DNA from: a virus
Reading direction: 5' to 3' (one strand)
IMG/VR virus record: IMGVR_UViG_3300013131_000107
Span: 1 to 38,029 of that record
Length of the DNA stretch: 38,029 bases
The notes beneath the pieces were generated by a model that had not been told where the DNA came from, ran no database searches, and saw only the letters and a list, made by a program, of their open reading frames with translations. The stretch's first letter is position 1, and each line of letters opens with the position of its first letter. This document shows, piece by piece, positions 13,561 to 20,185 of the stretch. The translations under genes were made by a program, and so were the position numbers.

Positions 13561-13589
13561 AGTATAGCAGCCTTTGTCCAAAATGTCAA
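13561..13589 (-). promoter_or_regulatory. Sigma-70 promoter
   Basis: TTGACA (13589-13584), 17 bp, TATACT (13566-13561), extended -10 TGC. It drives 13279-13533. Confidence 0.87.
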
Positions 13590-13679
13590 CCATCGTGCCG
13601 TGGCTTTTGGACAACGTTTTGGGCTCTGCAGCGGCACTCCCACTGTGAGACCCTTGCAGCACAAGGGTTTTAGCTCAGT

Positions 13680-13709
13680 AAAAAAGTCAGTGAGTGCTTA
13701 CTCTGTGAC
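13680..13709 (-). terminator. Terminator after the tRNA operon
   Basis: On the minus strand GTCA..GAGT/ACTC..TGAC forms a stem with a 2x2 internal mismatch and a 4-base loop, followed by six T. It closes the unit 14300-13754 (protein gene plus two tRNAs). Confidence 0.65.
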
Positions 13710-13753
13710 CCACAGCAGCAGCAGGATCGCGGCGAGGAACACTGCTGCGACTG

Positions 13754-13829
13754 TGGCCCGCCCTGCAGGAATCGAACCTGCGGCCCACAGCTTAGAAGGC
13801 TGTTGCTCTATCCTCTGAGCTAAGGGCGG
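13754..13829 (-). tRNA. tRNA-Arg (UCU)
   Basis: 76 nt with encoded CCA. Acceptor CCGCCCT/AGGGCGG with discriminator G, D arm GCTC..GAGC, anticodon loop CTTCTAA (anticodon UCU, reads AGA/AGG), T arm with TTCGATT. Close to the E. coli tRNA-Arg(UCU) layout. It probably supplies a decoder for AGA/AGG codons, which are common in the plus-strand genes. Lies downstream of the CAU tRNA and is processed from the same transcript. Confidence 0.95.
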
Positions 13830-13837
13830 ATCCGGAA

Positions 13838-13860
13838 ACCAAACGAAAATTTCGTTTGGT
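13838..13860. repeat. 23-bp palindrome between the two tRNA genes
   Basis: ACCAAACGAAA, one base, then its exact complement TTTCGTTTGGT. As RNA it would give a stem of 8 bp or more with an A/T-rich loop, exactly between the tRNAs. It could guide processing of the tRNA precursor. Confidence 0.8.
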
Positions 13861-13866
13861 CGATGT

Positions 13867-13944
<78 letters not shown>

Positions 13945-13958
13945 GGTAACTAGTGTTG

Positions 13959-14300
13959 TCAATCCTTGTCAGTGTGTGGCTGCGTGACTTCTGGATCCCA
14001 CTCCCCTGTGCGCTGCTGCTGTTCAGCATATTCTCTGCACAGCCTGTACAAGGGTTCTATGGGGTTCTTAGTTTCGAAGATGTCAGGCGCTGCTGTAGCT
14101 GCACGATCCATGTCCCAAGATGAAGGATAGTGGCGCAGCACACCGCGGGCACGTTGTCGAATCTCTTTGGGAACCCTAGGAGTGATCTTGGGATCACAGA
14201 GATCCTGTATCAGCCGCTCCGCTGCCAGCACACTACGATATCGTTCATCTGGTAAGGTCATGATCCATCTCGCATCTGATAACCGTTTTTTCTCCTGCAT
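13959..14300 (-). CDS. BPSL0761-like conserved phage protein (113 aa)
   Basis: Contains MTLPDERYRSVLAAERLIQD at 14-33 and PRVPKEIRQRARGVLRHYP at 41-59, the MTLPxERxRAV and VPxxxRxxA..LLRHYP pattern of the BPSL0761-like family found in proteobacteria and T4-like phages; no activity is known to me. The first ATG (14300) begins 6 bases after the -10, so this mRNA would be leaderless; the alternative start M14 (14261) would have a leader with GAGATGG. It is co-transcribed with the two tRNA genes downstream. Confidence 0.82.
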   Translation of the reverse strand: MQEKKRLSDARWIMTLPDERYRSVLAAERLIQDLCDPKITPRVPKEIRQRARGVLRHYPSSWDMDRAATAAPDIFETKNPIEPLYRLCREYAEQQQRTGEWDPEVTQPHTDKD

Positions 14301-14306
14301 CAGTGT

Positions 14307-14335
14307 ATTATACGATCAACTGAGAGCTTTGTCAA
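14307..14335 (-). promoter_or_regulatory. Sigma-70 promoter, start codon at predicted +1
   Basis: TTGACA (14335-14330), 17 bp, TATAAT (14312-14307), then 6 bases, then ATG 14300. It drives the BPSL0761-like gene and both tRNAs. Confidence 0.87.
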
Positions 14336-14498
14336 GACCTAGCAGCGGGGCCTCTATCCAAAATGCCAAAATGATCAACAGCATGCAGCCCACAGTGATC
14401 AGGCAGTGGCGTCGCAGCAGCCAGTGCTCAGTGGTGATGATCTCATAGGTCAAGATCACGAGAAAAGGCAGCAGTACGATTGTTAAGGCCTGGCTCAC
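14316..14498 (-). CDS. 60-aa membrane protein, two helices (GTG start)
   Basis: GTG 14498 has GGAGCGA at ideal spacing; the frame continues upstream to 14540 without a ribosome-binding site. Residues 4-20 and 29-47 are hydrophobic, separated by a charged turn (TTEHWLLRRH). No clear promoter is visible upstream apart from a weak TATACA. Function unknown. Confidence 0.7.
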   Translation of the reverse strand: MSQALTIVLLPFLVILTYEIITTEHWLLRRHCLITVGCMLLIILAFWIEAPLLGLDKALS

Positions 14499-14540
14499 GG
14501 TCGCTCCTCTGTGTATACTGTATATATCACAGGATTTCAC

Positions 14541-14839
14541 ACAGCGGGGCCACCGTAGATGAACCGTACTCGGCTAGGGACTCGGTGGGATCTGGTGAGA
14601 AAATGGTGGATAAAGACCGTTTGAGCAGGGTGGATATCAATTCTACGTGCAAATTTTTTTTGGCAGGGTGGTGGCATGAGAGGCATAGTTAAAATACCAC
14701 ACAAATCCACACAAATCCACACAAAAATACACTTTTCTGCTGCCCCAACCCCTTCTACAGACCTCTACAAGCTGGCCCCTTCACAGCGAACCACACTTAC
14801 TGAGTTGATTGCCTGCAGTTCACGCACTATGCCTACGAC
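14541..14839. other. Gene-poor stretch of about 300 bp
   Basis: No ORF with a convincing start and ribosome-binding site on either strand; a 29-codon plus-strand ORF from 14603 is not convincing. It holds a T-run (14653-14660), a three-copy decamer repeat at 14697-14726, and two of the four copies of CAGCGGGGCC nearby. It may be a decayed gene or a regulatory or replication site. Confidence 0.6.
14697..14726. repeat. Tandem decamer repeat, three units
   Basis: CCACACAAAT at 14697-14706 and 14707-14716, then CCACACAAAA at 14717-14726. The 10-bp period is one helical turn, as in iteron or activator sites. No gene covers it. Confidence 0.75.
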
Positions 14840-14905
14840 CTACAGCGGGGCCAATAGCAGCAGCGCACTATGAATGATCAGCAACAGCCAAAGAATCACT
14901 TTCAT
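14840..14905 (-). CDS. 21-aa membrane microprotein
   Basis: ATG 14905 overlaps the upstream stop in an ATGA with GGAGGA 6 bases before it, one of the best ribosome-binding sites in the window. Almost all 21 residues are hydrophobic (MKVILWLLLIIHSALLLLAP). It should insert as a single membrane helix. The strong translation signal argues that so short a frame is real. Confidence 0.6.
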   Translation of the reverse strand: MKVILWLLLIIHSALLLLAPL

Positions 14906-15150
14906 GACACGTCCTCCTGCTCCACGTGGCCTTGTTCTATGACCCATGTCGCAGTCACTATAGTGCCATCCTGTAGCTCGCACTGTTCCACTTCCCAGTT
15001 GTCAAATGATTCTACTCTTTGGATCCTGCGGCGGAAGCCCAAGAGCCTGTTGCGGGCTCGCTGGGCTATCCTTGCGCCAGCAAGGCTCTTATAGTAACGC
15101 AGTCGTTGACCTGTGTCTTGATGTGTTAGATAGTAAACGGTCTTGTGCAT
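14902..15150 (-). CDS. 82-aa basic phage protein, unknown
   Basis: Begins MHKTVYYLTHQDTGQRLRYY, followed by an Arg-rich helix (AGARIAQRARNRLLGFRRR) and an acidic strand-rich end. It may be a distant paralogue of 12574-12861. AGAGGA lies about 12 bases before the ATG, and a TATAAATC (15191-15184) further upstream resembles a late promoter. Coupled to the microprotein gene downstream. Confidence 0.72.
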   Translation of the reverse strand: MHKTVYYLTHQDTGQRLRYYKSLAGARIAQRARNRLLGFRRRIQRVESFDNWEVEQCELQDGTIVTATWVIEQGHVEQEDVS

Positions 15151-15203
15151 ACACTTATATATTCCTCTAAGCGCCGCGATGCTGATTTATACCCTGTAGG
15201 CAG

Positions 15204-15209
15204 TAAATA
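15204..15209 (+). promoter_or_regulatory. Candidate late promoter (TAAATA)
   Basis: GTAAATAT, 15 bases before GTG 15225. Leader contains GGGAG. Confidence 0.6.
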
Positions 15210-15224
15210 TTACGGGAGCACATC

Positions 15225-15425
15225 GTGGTATACACACTAGACTACTCACTGGAACAGCTGAATCGCATGCAGGATCGGGTTGAATCGGGCCTTCCCTGCC
15301 GTATCATACATCTCATCATCAACGACAATTACCACCTATGGGCTGATCACCGAGTCCAGGAAGATCGTTACATAGTCATCATAGATTGCGATCCAAAAAC
15401 CTATCTTCTGCTATGTCTCATATGA
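15225..15425 (+). CDS. 66-aa phage protein, unknown (GTG start)
   Basis: GTG 15225 has GGGAG 6 bases upstream and a TAAATA late-promoter match before that. The product has an N-terminal helix (LEQLNRMQDRVESG) and two strand-like segments (IIHLIINDNYHLW, IVIIDCDPKTYLL). No family recognised. First plus-strand gene of the window. Confidence 0.62.
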   Translation: MVYTLDYSLEQLNRMQDRVESGLPCRIIHLIINDNYHLWADHRVQEDRYIVIIDCDPKTYLLLCLI

Positions 15426-15501
15426 CTGTCTACTAGGATCTAGCTCTAGGTACACGGCCACTTCTACAGTATATGTGATCGCAGAGGCATACATAACACA
15501 C

Positions 15502-15603
15502 ATGTATGAAGCACCTTTACCCGAAATCACTACCAGACAATTCGTCATAGCACTAGCTGTGGTGCTGATTTTCTGCCTGGTTTTATGGTTTTTCTTCTAC
15601 TAG
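15502..15603 (+). CDS. 33-aa membrane miniprotein
   Basis: ATG 15502 to TAG 15603. The N-terminal 13 residues are polar; residues 14-33 are a hydrophobic aromatic helix ending WFFFY. The ribosome-binding site is poor (AGAGG about 15 bases away), so confidence is moderate. A short hydrophobic C-terminal anchor would be its main feature. Confidence 0.45.
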   Translation: MYEAPLPEITTRQFVIALAVVLIFCLVLWFFFY

Positions 15604-15639
15604 ACAGCGGAATCTGTCGCGCCGCTGCCGCTTCGCGGC
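15603..15639. terminator. Double hairpin between convergent genes
   Basis: GACAG/CTGTC (15603-15618) and GCCGC/GCGGC (15627-15639) lie exactly between the convergent stops at 15603 and 15640. No T-run, so termination is not certain. Confidence 0.4.
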
Positions 15640-16362
15640 CTATTGACTCTGCCTCGTCTGCTGTGCTAGCCACGCCTTGACCGCGGCCCGGAGTTCTCTA
15701 CTGTAGGCAGTTTCGTGTTCACGACCTGCCACAAACAGCCTACTATAGTTGGGATGCTCTACATGATCACCACAGTCAGGTATGCTCACGGGCATCCAGG
15801 GATCATTGACATATCCAATTCGCAGTATAGGCACACGGGGATTGATCTGTACCAGTTGGCATTTCATTGAGCTCAGTATCACACCGGAGATGTCTGCGGT
15901 GTTGACTGCACTGATGGCCCAAGCGCCCTGGCTGTGTCCCATAAGGAATACTTGGCCCGTGCTCCAGCCTGTTTGCTGTATGCGTGTCAGAGCCAATTCC
16001 ACTTCTCTCAGCCTCACCTGTGCTGTACTAAAGCTTTCTCTTCGCCCAGTTCGAGGATCACAGCCGTGGACCCTGCCGGGCTGAGCAAAACTGTCTGGCA
16101 TCACTGTCAAATAGCCCAGGCTCTTGAAGAACTCTGCCCACTGCGTGTCGTTGCCAGTGCTGATACCTCCGCAGCCGTGGAAGTAAAGGATCACGGGGTA
16201 TCTGCGCTCAGAGCGATATGATGCCGCAGTTCTAGGCCACCACGATCCTGGCTCATAGACCCTGGCCTGTTGCCAGGTTTTTTCTAGGTGTTCAGGATCT
16301 AGGGCCCGTGCTGGGCTGACCAGCGTCAACAACAGGATCACTGCGATCAGTGGGATTTTCAT
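15640..16362 (-). CDS. Secreted alpha/beta hydrolase (dienelactone-hydrolase-like)
   Basis: 240 residues with a signal peptide (residues 1-20, cleavage after PARA). HGCGG at 62-66 fits the oxyanion region and GHSQG at 142-146 the nucleophile elbow with S144; D187 and H216 are well placed to complete the triad. The enzyme would act in the periplasm or outside the cell, probably as an esterase or lipase-like hydrolase; the substrate is unknown. It has an early-type sigma-70 promoter (16392-16420) and AGAGG before the ATG. A secreted hydrolase made early rather than with lysis genes is unusual for a phage and suggests altering the envelope or scavenging nutrients. Confidence 0.85.
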   Translation of the reverse strand: MKIPLIAVILLLTLVSPARALDPEHLEKTWQQARVYEPGSWWPRTAASYRSERRYPVILYFHGCGGISTGNDTQWAEFFKSLGYLTVMPDSFAQPGRVHGCDPRTGRRESFSTAQVRLREVELALTRIQQTGWSTGQVFLMGHSQGAWAISAVNTADISGVILSSMKCQLVQINPRVPILRIGYVNDPWMPVSIPDCGDHVEHPNYSRLFVAGREHETAYSRELRAAVKAWLAQQTRQSQ

Positions 16363-16391
16363 ACGGCCTCTTGGTTCAAGTTTAAAACACT

Positions 16392-16420
16392 AGTATACAC
16401 TAAAAGTTCTGCTGCGTCAA
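16392..16420 (-). promoter_or_regulatory. Sigma-70 promoter
   Basis: TTGACG (16420-16415), 17 bp, TATACT (16397-16392). It drives the alpha/beta hydrolase. Confidence 0.82.
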
Positions 16421-16520
16421 CCGAGTTCTGCTCAAATCAAAATCCCAACATGATCACAGTCAGCAATTTTTCCATATTGTCATATTATACCTGGTTCACA
16501 GTGTTTGTCAATCAAAGAAG

Positions 16521-16526
16521 TAAATA
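16521..16526 (+). promoter_or_regulatory. Late promoter (TAAATA), start codon at predicted +1
   Basis: GTAAATAC, then ATG 16532 after 5 bases, no ribosome-binding site. Confidence 0.65.
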
Positions 16527-16531
16527 CTTAT

Positions 16532-16912
16532 ATGAAAATCATTGCCAGCGTTATTCTCACTGTGCTGTTATCGGGCTGTACGACTCTACAGTCGTGGGTA
16601 CCCTCATTCTGGGACGACAATCAATCAGCTCGCATCATAGATGTCAGATCAAGGGTAGAGTCAATAAACTGTGCAGAACCTCAACGCTCACAGGTAGCAG
16701 CAGTGGCTCGAGAGCTGCGCTGGTTTGAAATGTATAGTCAAGCCAAAGGCACATTACAGAAAGATGTGCTTAGAGTAATAGAACCCATGCAGGCCACGAC
16801 CAAAGAGTGGACGGATCGCGGAGAAGGCTCCAAGACCTATTGTGAGTTAAAGAAGAAGCTGCTAATACAACAGGCGGAACGGGCCTCAAAAGTCATCCTA
16901 GGGAGATGGTAA
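16532..16912 (+). CDS. Lipoprotein (126 aa)
   Basis: MKIIASVILTVLLSGC is a lipoprotein signal with lipobox LSGC (lipidated Cys16). The mature part begins TTLQSWVPSFWDDNQSARI and is helical, with a conserved-looking CELKKK..QQAERASK end. I recall T4-like phage lipoproteins with the same PSFWDDNQS motif. Position at the head of a late operon would fit an outer-membrane spanin-type or superinfection protein, but no inner-membrane partner is recognised. The start lies 5 bases after a TAAATA promoter, giving a leaderless mRNA. Confidence 0.82.
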   Translation: MKIIASVILTVLLSGCTTLQSWVPSFWDDNQSARIIDVRSRVESINCAEPQRSQVAAVARELRWFEMYSQAKGTLQKDVLRVIEPMQATTKEWTDRGEGSKTYCELKKKLLIQQAERASKVILGRW

Positions 16913-17145
16913 TGATAGAACAACTGCAATTCCTAAGTACCTGTGGCAGACCATGGGCTGAACAGCGAGCACAATTTGCTCTAGAGATCACAGGGGCCCT
17001 ACAAAAAGGTGAGATATCTCAGTCAGAATACCAGGCTCTGATGGCAGACCTTATCCAATCGGATAAATTAAATGCAGAAGCAGACGACATGGACATAAAA
17101 AATATGTTAGTATCCTGTGTGATGATCGGAGCTAAACTAGCATGA
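16912..17145 (+). CDS. 77-aa phage protein, unknown
   Basis: ATG 16912 overlaps the lipoprotein stop (TAATG) with GGGAG upstream. Begins MIEQLQFLSTCGRPWAEQRA; helical, with KGEISQSEYQALMADLI and an acidic middle, ending in a short hydrophobic segment. Similar proteins seem to follow the lipoprotein gene in T4-like phages (from memory). Function unknown. Confidence 0.8.
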   Translation: MIEQLQFLSTCGRPWAEQRAQFALEITGALQKGEISQSEYQALMADLIQSDKLNAEADDMDIKNMLVSCVMIGAKLA

Positions 17146-17939
17146 AGATCTCTGAAATTCTAGTGGAAAGGACAGCCAAAGAGCCACCGCAGGATAATTT
17201 CACGATTGATGATATCAAACGATTGGAGAAGATCAAAGACATGGAAACCCTACGAGCTCAGGCCAAACAGTTGATCAAAGGCAAACCACAGCGTAGGATG
17301 AAACCAGAAAAGATTGCATACTTCTATAACAAAGTAGATACCCTGACTACCCCTATAAAAATCATCAAATTGATGTACGATCTTCTGTTAGCAGGTGAGG
17401 GCCACAAGGTTGTTGGCGGTCATAACTCAATGACTCCCAATATCTATCGCCAACGATTTGGAGAAAGCCTAGATGAAAACATATTCACCTGCGACTATCA
17501 CAAGGTCATGGATGCTGTGGCACATCTGTACCAAGCACACTATGACATCAACATCTGGGAACGAGCAGATGGTCACGACGAAGCTGCCAAACTGTTGATG
17601 AAGCAGCATCCCACAGATGATGAGTTAGACTACATCATTGACACTGCAGAACTGCCCGAGCGTTTTCTAGATCTAGACTTTCCTTTGAACGACGAGATCA
17701 TGTTTGGCATACAGGATCAAGATCAAGAGCTGGGCGAAGAACCTGCATCACGTGCCCTATGTAAATCGGGAAAGCCTGACAGTGCCCTTGGAGCCAGCCA
17801 GCTTGCTTCTTGCAAGAGCCAAGGCTACAGAGGGCGTGATGGCGGCAAAAGTCATGTGATTGGTTCAGATAGAGTCAAAGTCCGCGGTAAGAAGATCAAG
17901 GGCAAGAAGTACGGTGGCCCCCTGCCTGATTGGTCATGA
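17142..17939 (+). CDS. Late phage protein, candidate head-packaged (265 aa)
   Basis: ATGA overlap with the upstream gene. It begins MKISEILVE, which fits the pattern of T4 capsid-targeting peptides (MKTYQEFIAE cut by the prohead protease after Glu). Residues 20-220 are mostly helical; the end has an ALGASQLASCKSQG motif followed by a Gly/Lys-rich tail ending GGPLPDWS. The tail block is shared with T4-like phage proteins I recall. Packaging into the head is an inference. Confidence 0.8.
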   Translation: MKISEILVERTAKEPPQDNFTIDDIKRLEKIKDMETLRAQAKQLIKGKPQRRMKPEKIAYFYNKVDTLTTPIKIIKLMYDLLLAGEGHKVVGGHNSMTPNIYRQRFGESLDENIFTCDYHKVMDAVAHLYQAHYDINIWERADGHDEAAKLLMKQHPTDDELDYIIDTAELPERFLDLDFPLNDEIMFGIQDQDQELGEEPASRALCKSGKPDSALGASQLASCKSQGYRGRDGGKSHVIGSDRVKVRGKKIKGKKYGGPLPDWS

Positions 17940-18496
17940 TCTCTGTATCTGGTACTGATCTACTGATAGCACCACCGGCCATGCCGGACCCTAGATTTCG
18001 CCGTGCGGTATTAATGCTGACACATGAACATGATTCGGGATCGTTTGCTTTATGCGTGAATAGACTGACCACGCACACTCTACGAGATGTGTTAGAAAGC
18101 AGCAACATTGATGTGATGAATCCTCCAGCTATACCTGTTTACTGGGGCGGCCCTGTTAGCACTAACAGCCTATGGATGTTGCACAGCACAGATTGGGTCA
18201 CTGACGACACTGCTATAATCAGTTCAGCCTGGGCGATGACTTCATCAGAAAGCATGTTCCACAGCATCGCAGATGGTGATACTCCTAGACACTTTAGAAT
18301 AGTCATGGGCTACTGTGCATGGACGCAGGGCCAACTCTCAGCTGAACTCAACGGTAATGGCCCTTGGCAGAAACAGCATTCATGGTTGGTGGCACAGAAC
18401 CTGGGTCCTGAATGGCTATTAGAACAAGATCCGGAAAATCTGTGGGGCTCAGCTACGACTCTGTGCTCGCACCAGGCTGTCGATAGTTGGCTTTGA
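17936..18496 (+). CDS. yqgE: YqgE/AlgH family protein
   Basis: 186 residues from ATG 17936 (ATGA overlap). GTDLLIAPPAMPDPRFRRAV is the typical N-terminus of YqgE/AlgH (DUF179), followed by HEHDSGSFALCVNR, VYWGGPVS and a C-terminal GYCAWTQGQLSAEL block, all in family order and at normal length. The bacterial family is described as a putative transcriptional regulator without a firm mechanism. It is the last gene of the lipoprotein operon and overlaps the convergent zinc-finger gene by 44 bp. Confidence 0.9.
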   Translation: MISVSGTDLLIAPPAMPDPRFRRAVLMLTHEHDSGSFALCVNRLTTHTLRDVLESSNIDVMNPPAIPVYWGGPVSTNSLWMLHSTDWVTDDTAIISSAWAMTSSESMFHSIADGDTPRHFRIVMGYCAWTQGQLSAELNGNGPWQKQHSWLVAQNLGPEWLLEQDPENLWGSATTLCSHQAVDSWL

Positions 18497-18734
18497 ATCT
18501 TTCTGCCAGGGTCTGGCAGCGCACACACATCTGCACACCCGGCACCAGCTTGCGGCGTGCTTCGGGAATAGTTTCTCCACACTCCTCACAGAACTCTGCG
18601 GAAGGCTGCTGACGCTGTAGGGCCAGTTGCTGTTGCACAGCACTCACAGCGTTTTGATTGTTAAGCAGTGTTTGTCTCTGGGCGATCTCTGCTTCTTCTT
18701 CATTGCCGGTGATCGGGGGTAAATCGTTCTGAAT
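18453..18734 (-). CDS. TraR/DksA-type C4 zinc-finger protein with non-canonical start or frameshift
   Basis: AEFCEECGETIPEARR..MCVRCQTLAER gives C49-x2-C52-x17-C70-x2-C73, the TraR/DksA zinc finger that binds the RNA polymerase secondary channel region. The open frame extends upstream to a stop at 18735-18737 with no ATG, GTG or TTG before about codon 30, yet the upstream part (NDLPPITGNEEEAEIAQRQ) looks coding. ATT 18734 has AAGGA at ideal 5-base spacing. Alternatively one A is missing in an AAA run: restoring it would join the frame to ATG 18749. Other starts are GTG at 18647 or 18638. Last gene of the ligase operon. Confidence 0.7.
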   Translation of the reverse strand: MQNDLPPITGNEEEAEIAQRQTLLNNQNAVSAVQQQLALQRQQPSAEFCEECGETIPEARRKLVPGVQMCVRCQTLAERFKANYRQPGASTES

Positions 18735-18780
18735 TTAAATCCTTGCAACATAATAAAAAATTTCTAGATCCTGGCGGCAT

Positions 18781-19347
18781 TTATCTGGATGATGTAAGAG
18801 AAATTTCTGGAATCATGAGATCACATGCTGCTGCTGTCTCAAAAATTTTCACGAGAGTTTCTGCCCAATTGTTAGCCTCCGCAACCCACGGCAATGCCAG
18901 TGATCGGGGGTATACGGCTGCATTCCCGTTACCCGCTAGCGTCTTGCTTGGCCTCACCAATGTTAACTTAAGACTGGTCCTAGTATCACGAATTCGGATT
19001 ATAGCCTCTTCTAGTGCAACTTTCTGCACACGGTACAGCTCTACATCAAAGCCTACAAACTTACCTACATGTCGCGTTGTTATCACAGACCCTATATTCA
19101 CAATATGTTTGTGAGTATCTTGCCATCTTTTGGCCATTTCAACCAAAAGGATTGTTTGTGCAAAGTCTGCATGTGCATTGTTTATAAACATATCGCAGGA
19201 CTCTATTAGATCAGCACAACTGAGCGTATTATGAATATCATGTCCTGTGGTTCGGCTCAGACCAACAATTTCATGGCCACGACTTTGATATGCATCAGCC
19301 AAGGCCTTGCCTATGCCCTTGAGGTGTCCTGTTATGGCTATTTTCAT
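18781..19347 (-). CDS. Short-chain dehydrogenase/reductase-like protein (188 aa)
   Basis: TGHLKGIGK at 6-14 is the SDR nucleotide-binding loop, INNAH at 55-59 the NNAG equivalent, S87 and YRVQK (Y105, K109) the catalytic set. The protein is shorter than the usual 240-260 residues and lacks most of the C-terminal substrate region, as in phage SDR-like proteins I recall. The substrate is unknown. The ribosome-binding site is weak. Part of the ligase operon. Confidence 0.85.
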   Translation of the reverse strand: MKIAITGHLKGIGKALADAYQSRGHEIVGLSRTTGHDIHNTLSCADLIESCDMFINNAHADFAQTILLVEMAKRWQDTHKHIVNIGSVITTRHVGKFVGFDVELYRVQKVALEEAIIRIRDTRTSLKLTLVRPSKTLAGNGNAAVYPRSLALPWVAEANNWAETLVKIFETAAACDLMIPEISLTSSR

Positions 19348-19362
19348 TTGTTTACTTAGTCA

Positions 19363-19725
19363 TTAGATATTCTTAGCCAGCTGTTGTCGCTGTTCATCAC
19401 TCATCTCGGAATCTCTTTGGGCACGATCCGGTTGACGCAGTTGATCATATTTTGGCCGTTCTGGATACTGTTTCTGCACAGTCTTGATCACCAACCAAGT
19501 TATGAACGCCATGCTGACGATGGCCATGTGTCCAAACACATTGTATCCCAGATACCATATCTCGCCCGCATACAATGAAAACGCCAGGGCCCAAAAACAG
19601 GCCAGCATGATGCTGGCGATGTATTTGATCTGCATGGGAGCATTTCTCATACCATTAAAGTTGGGATCCAACAGTTGCCAAAAGGTCTTGAACAGCAGTC
19701 GTAAAAATTTTAATAGTCCTATCAT
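19363..19725 (-). CDS. Membrane protein (120 aa), two or three helices
   Basis: Hydrophobic segments at about 34-52 and 61-82 plus an amphipathic N-terminus rich in Phe/Leu; the C-terminal 35 residues are polar and charged (PERPKYDQLRQPDR). ATGA overlap with the upstream gene. Unknown function; part of the ligase operon with another small membrane protein (19949-20185). Confidence 0.78.
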   Translation of the reverse strand: MIGLLKFLRLLFKTFWQLLDPNFNGMRNAPMQIKYIASIMLACFWALAFSLYAGEIWYLGYNVFGHMAIVSMAFITWLVIKTVQKQYPERPKYDQLRQPDRAQRDSEMSDEQRQQLAKNI

Positions 19726-19952
19726 TCTCCAACTCCAAAATGTTGTTTCAATCTATATGACACAGACTTCGCAGGAAATTCGTTGCCATCTGATTTAATT
19801 AGTTCATGTGCTTTATCAGCACATTCCTTGACAATCAACTCGGCGAACTTTTGCATCTTGAGTTCACCAAACATATACATCTTTTGGCCAGGACCGTTGG
19901 TGGATTCGTCGAAAAACGCTTCTTCGGCCATTTGCTTGAATCGTTCGTTCAT
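19722..19952 (-). CDS. Conserved small phage protein (76 aa)
   Basis: Begins MNERFKQMAEEAFFD and contains KMQKFAELIVKECADKAHEL, a pattern shared by many short phage proteins (MNERFKELAEQA.., FAELIVRECA). Helical, no catalytic motif. ATGA overlaps on both sides. Function unknown. Confidence 0.85.
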   Translation of the reverse strand: MNERFKQMAEEAFFDESTNGPGQKMYMFGELKMQKFAELIVKECADKAHELIKSDGNEFPAKSVSYRLKQHFGVGE

Positions 19953-20185
19953 GCGCTACTCCAATCAGAATTGGTAATTTTTGGTTTGTTTTCTTCTTTT
20001 ACTTTATCGATATGATTCTGTATAGGAAGTTCATATACAGGTTTTTGTTGTTTTCGATGCTGTATTTTTTTGTATATCTCTACAGGCATAGTCCATATGA
20101 GTATATAAATCAATAGACCTGTACCTACAATCGGTCCCCAGACAAACATAAAAATCCATTTGAATATGTCAATTACTTTGTCCAT
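19949..20185 (-). CDS. 78-aa single-pass membrane protein
   Basis: ATG 20185 overlaps the ligase stop (TAATG). Residues 7-35 form a long hydrophobic helix (KWIFMFVWGPIVGTGLLIY); the rest is basic then acidic and cytoplasmic in appearance. The longer frame to 20326 lies inside the ligase gene and is rejected. Function unknown. Confidence 0.78.
   Translation of the reverse strand: MDKVIDIFKWIFMFVWGPIVGTGLLIYILIWTMPVEIYKKIQHRKQQKPVYELPIQNHIDKVKEENKPKITNSDWSSA

Noticed and set aside
14480-14692. Plus-strand ORF in the gene-poor region, including a 29-codon version from 14603
   Set aside because: Weak start signals and no recognisable features; listed only as noncoding.
18720-18760. Programmed -1 frameshift joining the short ATG 18749 frame to the zinc-finger frame
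   Set aside because: The TTT AAA context does not form a proper X XXY YYZ slippery heptamer in the required frame.
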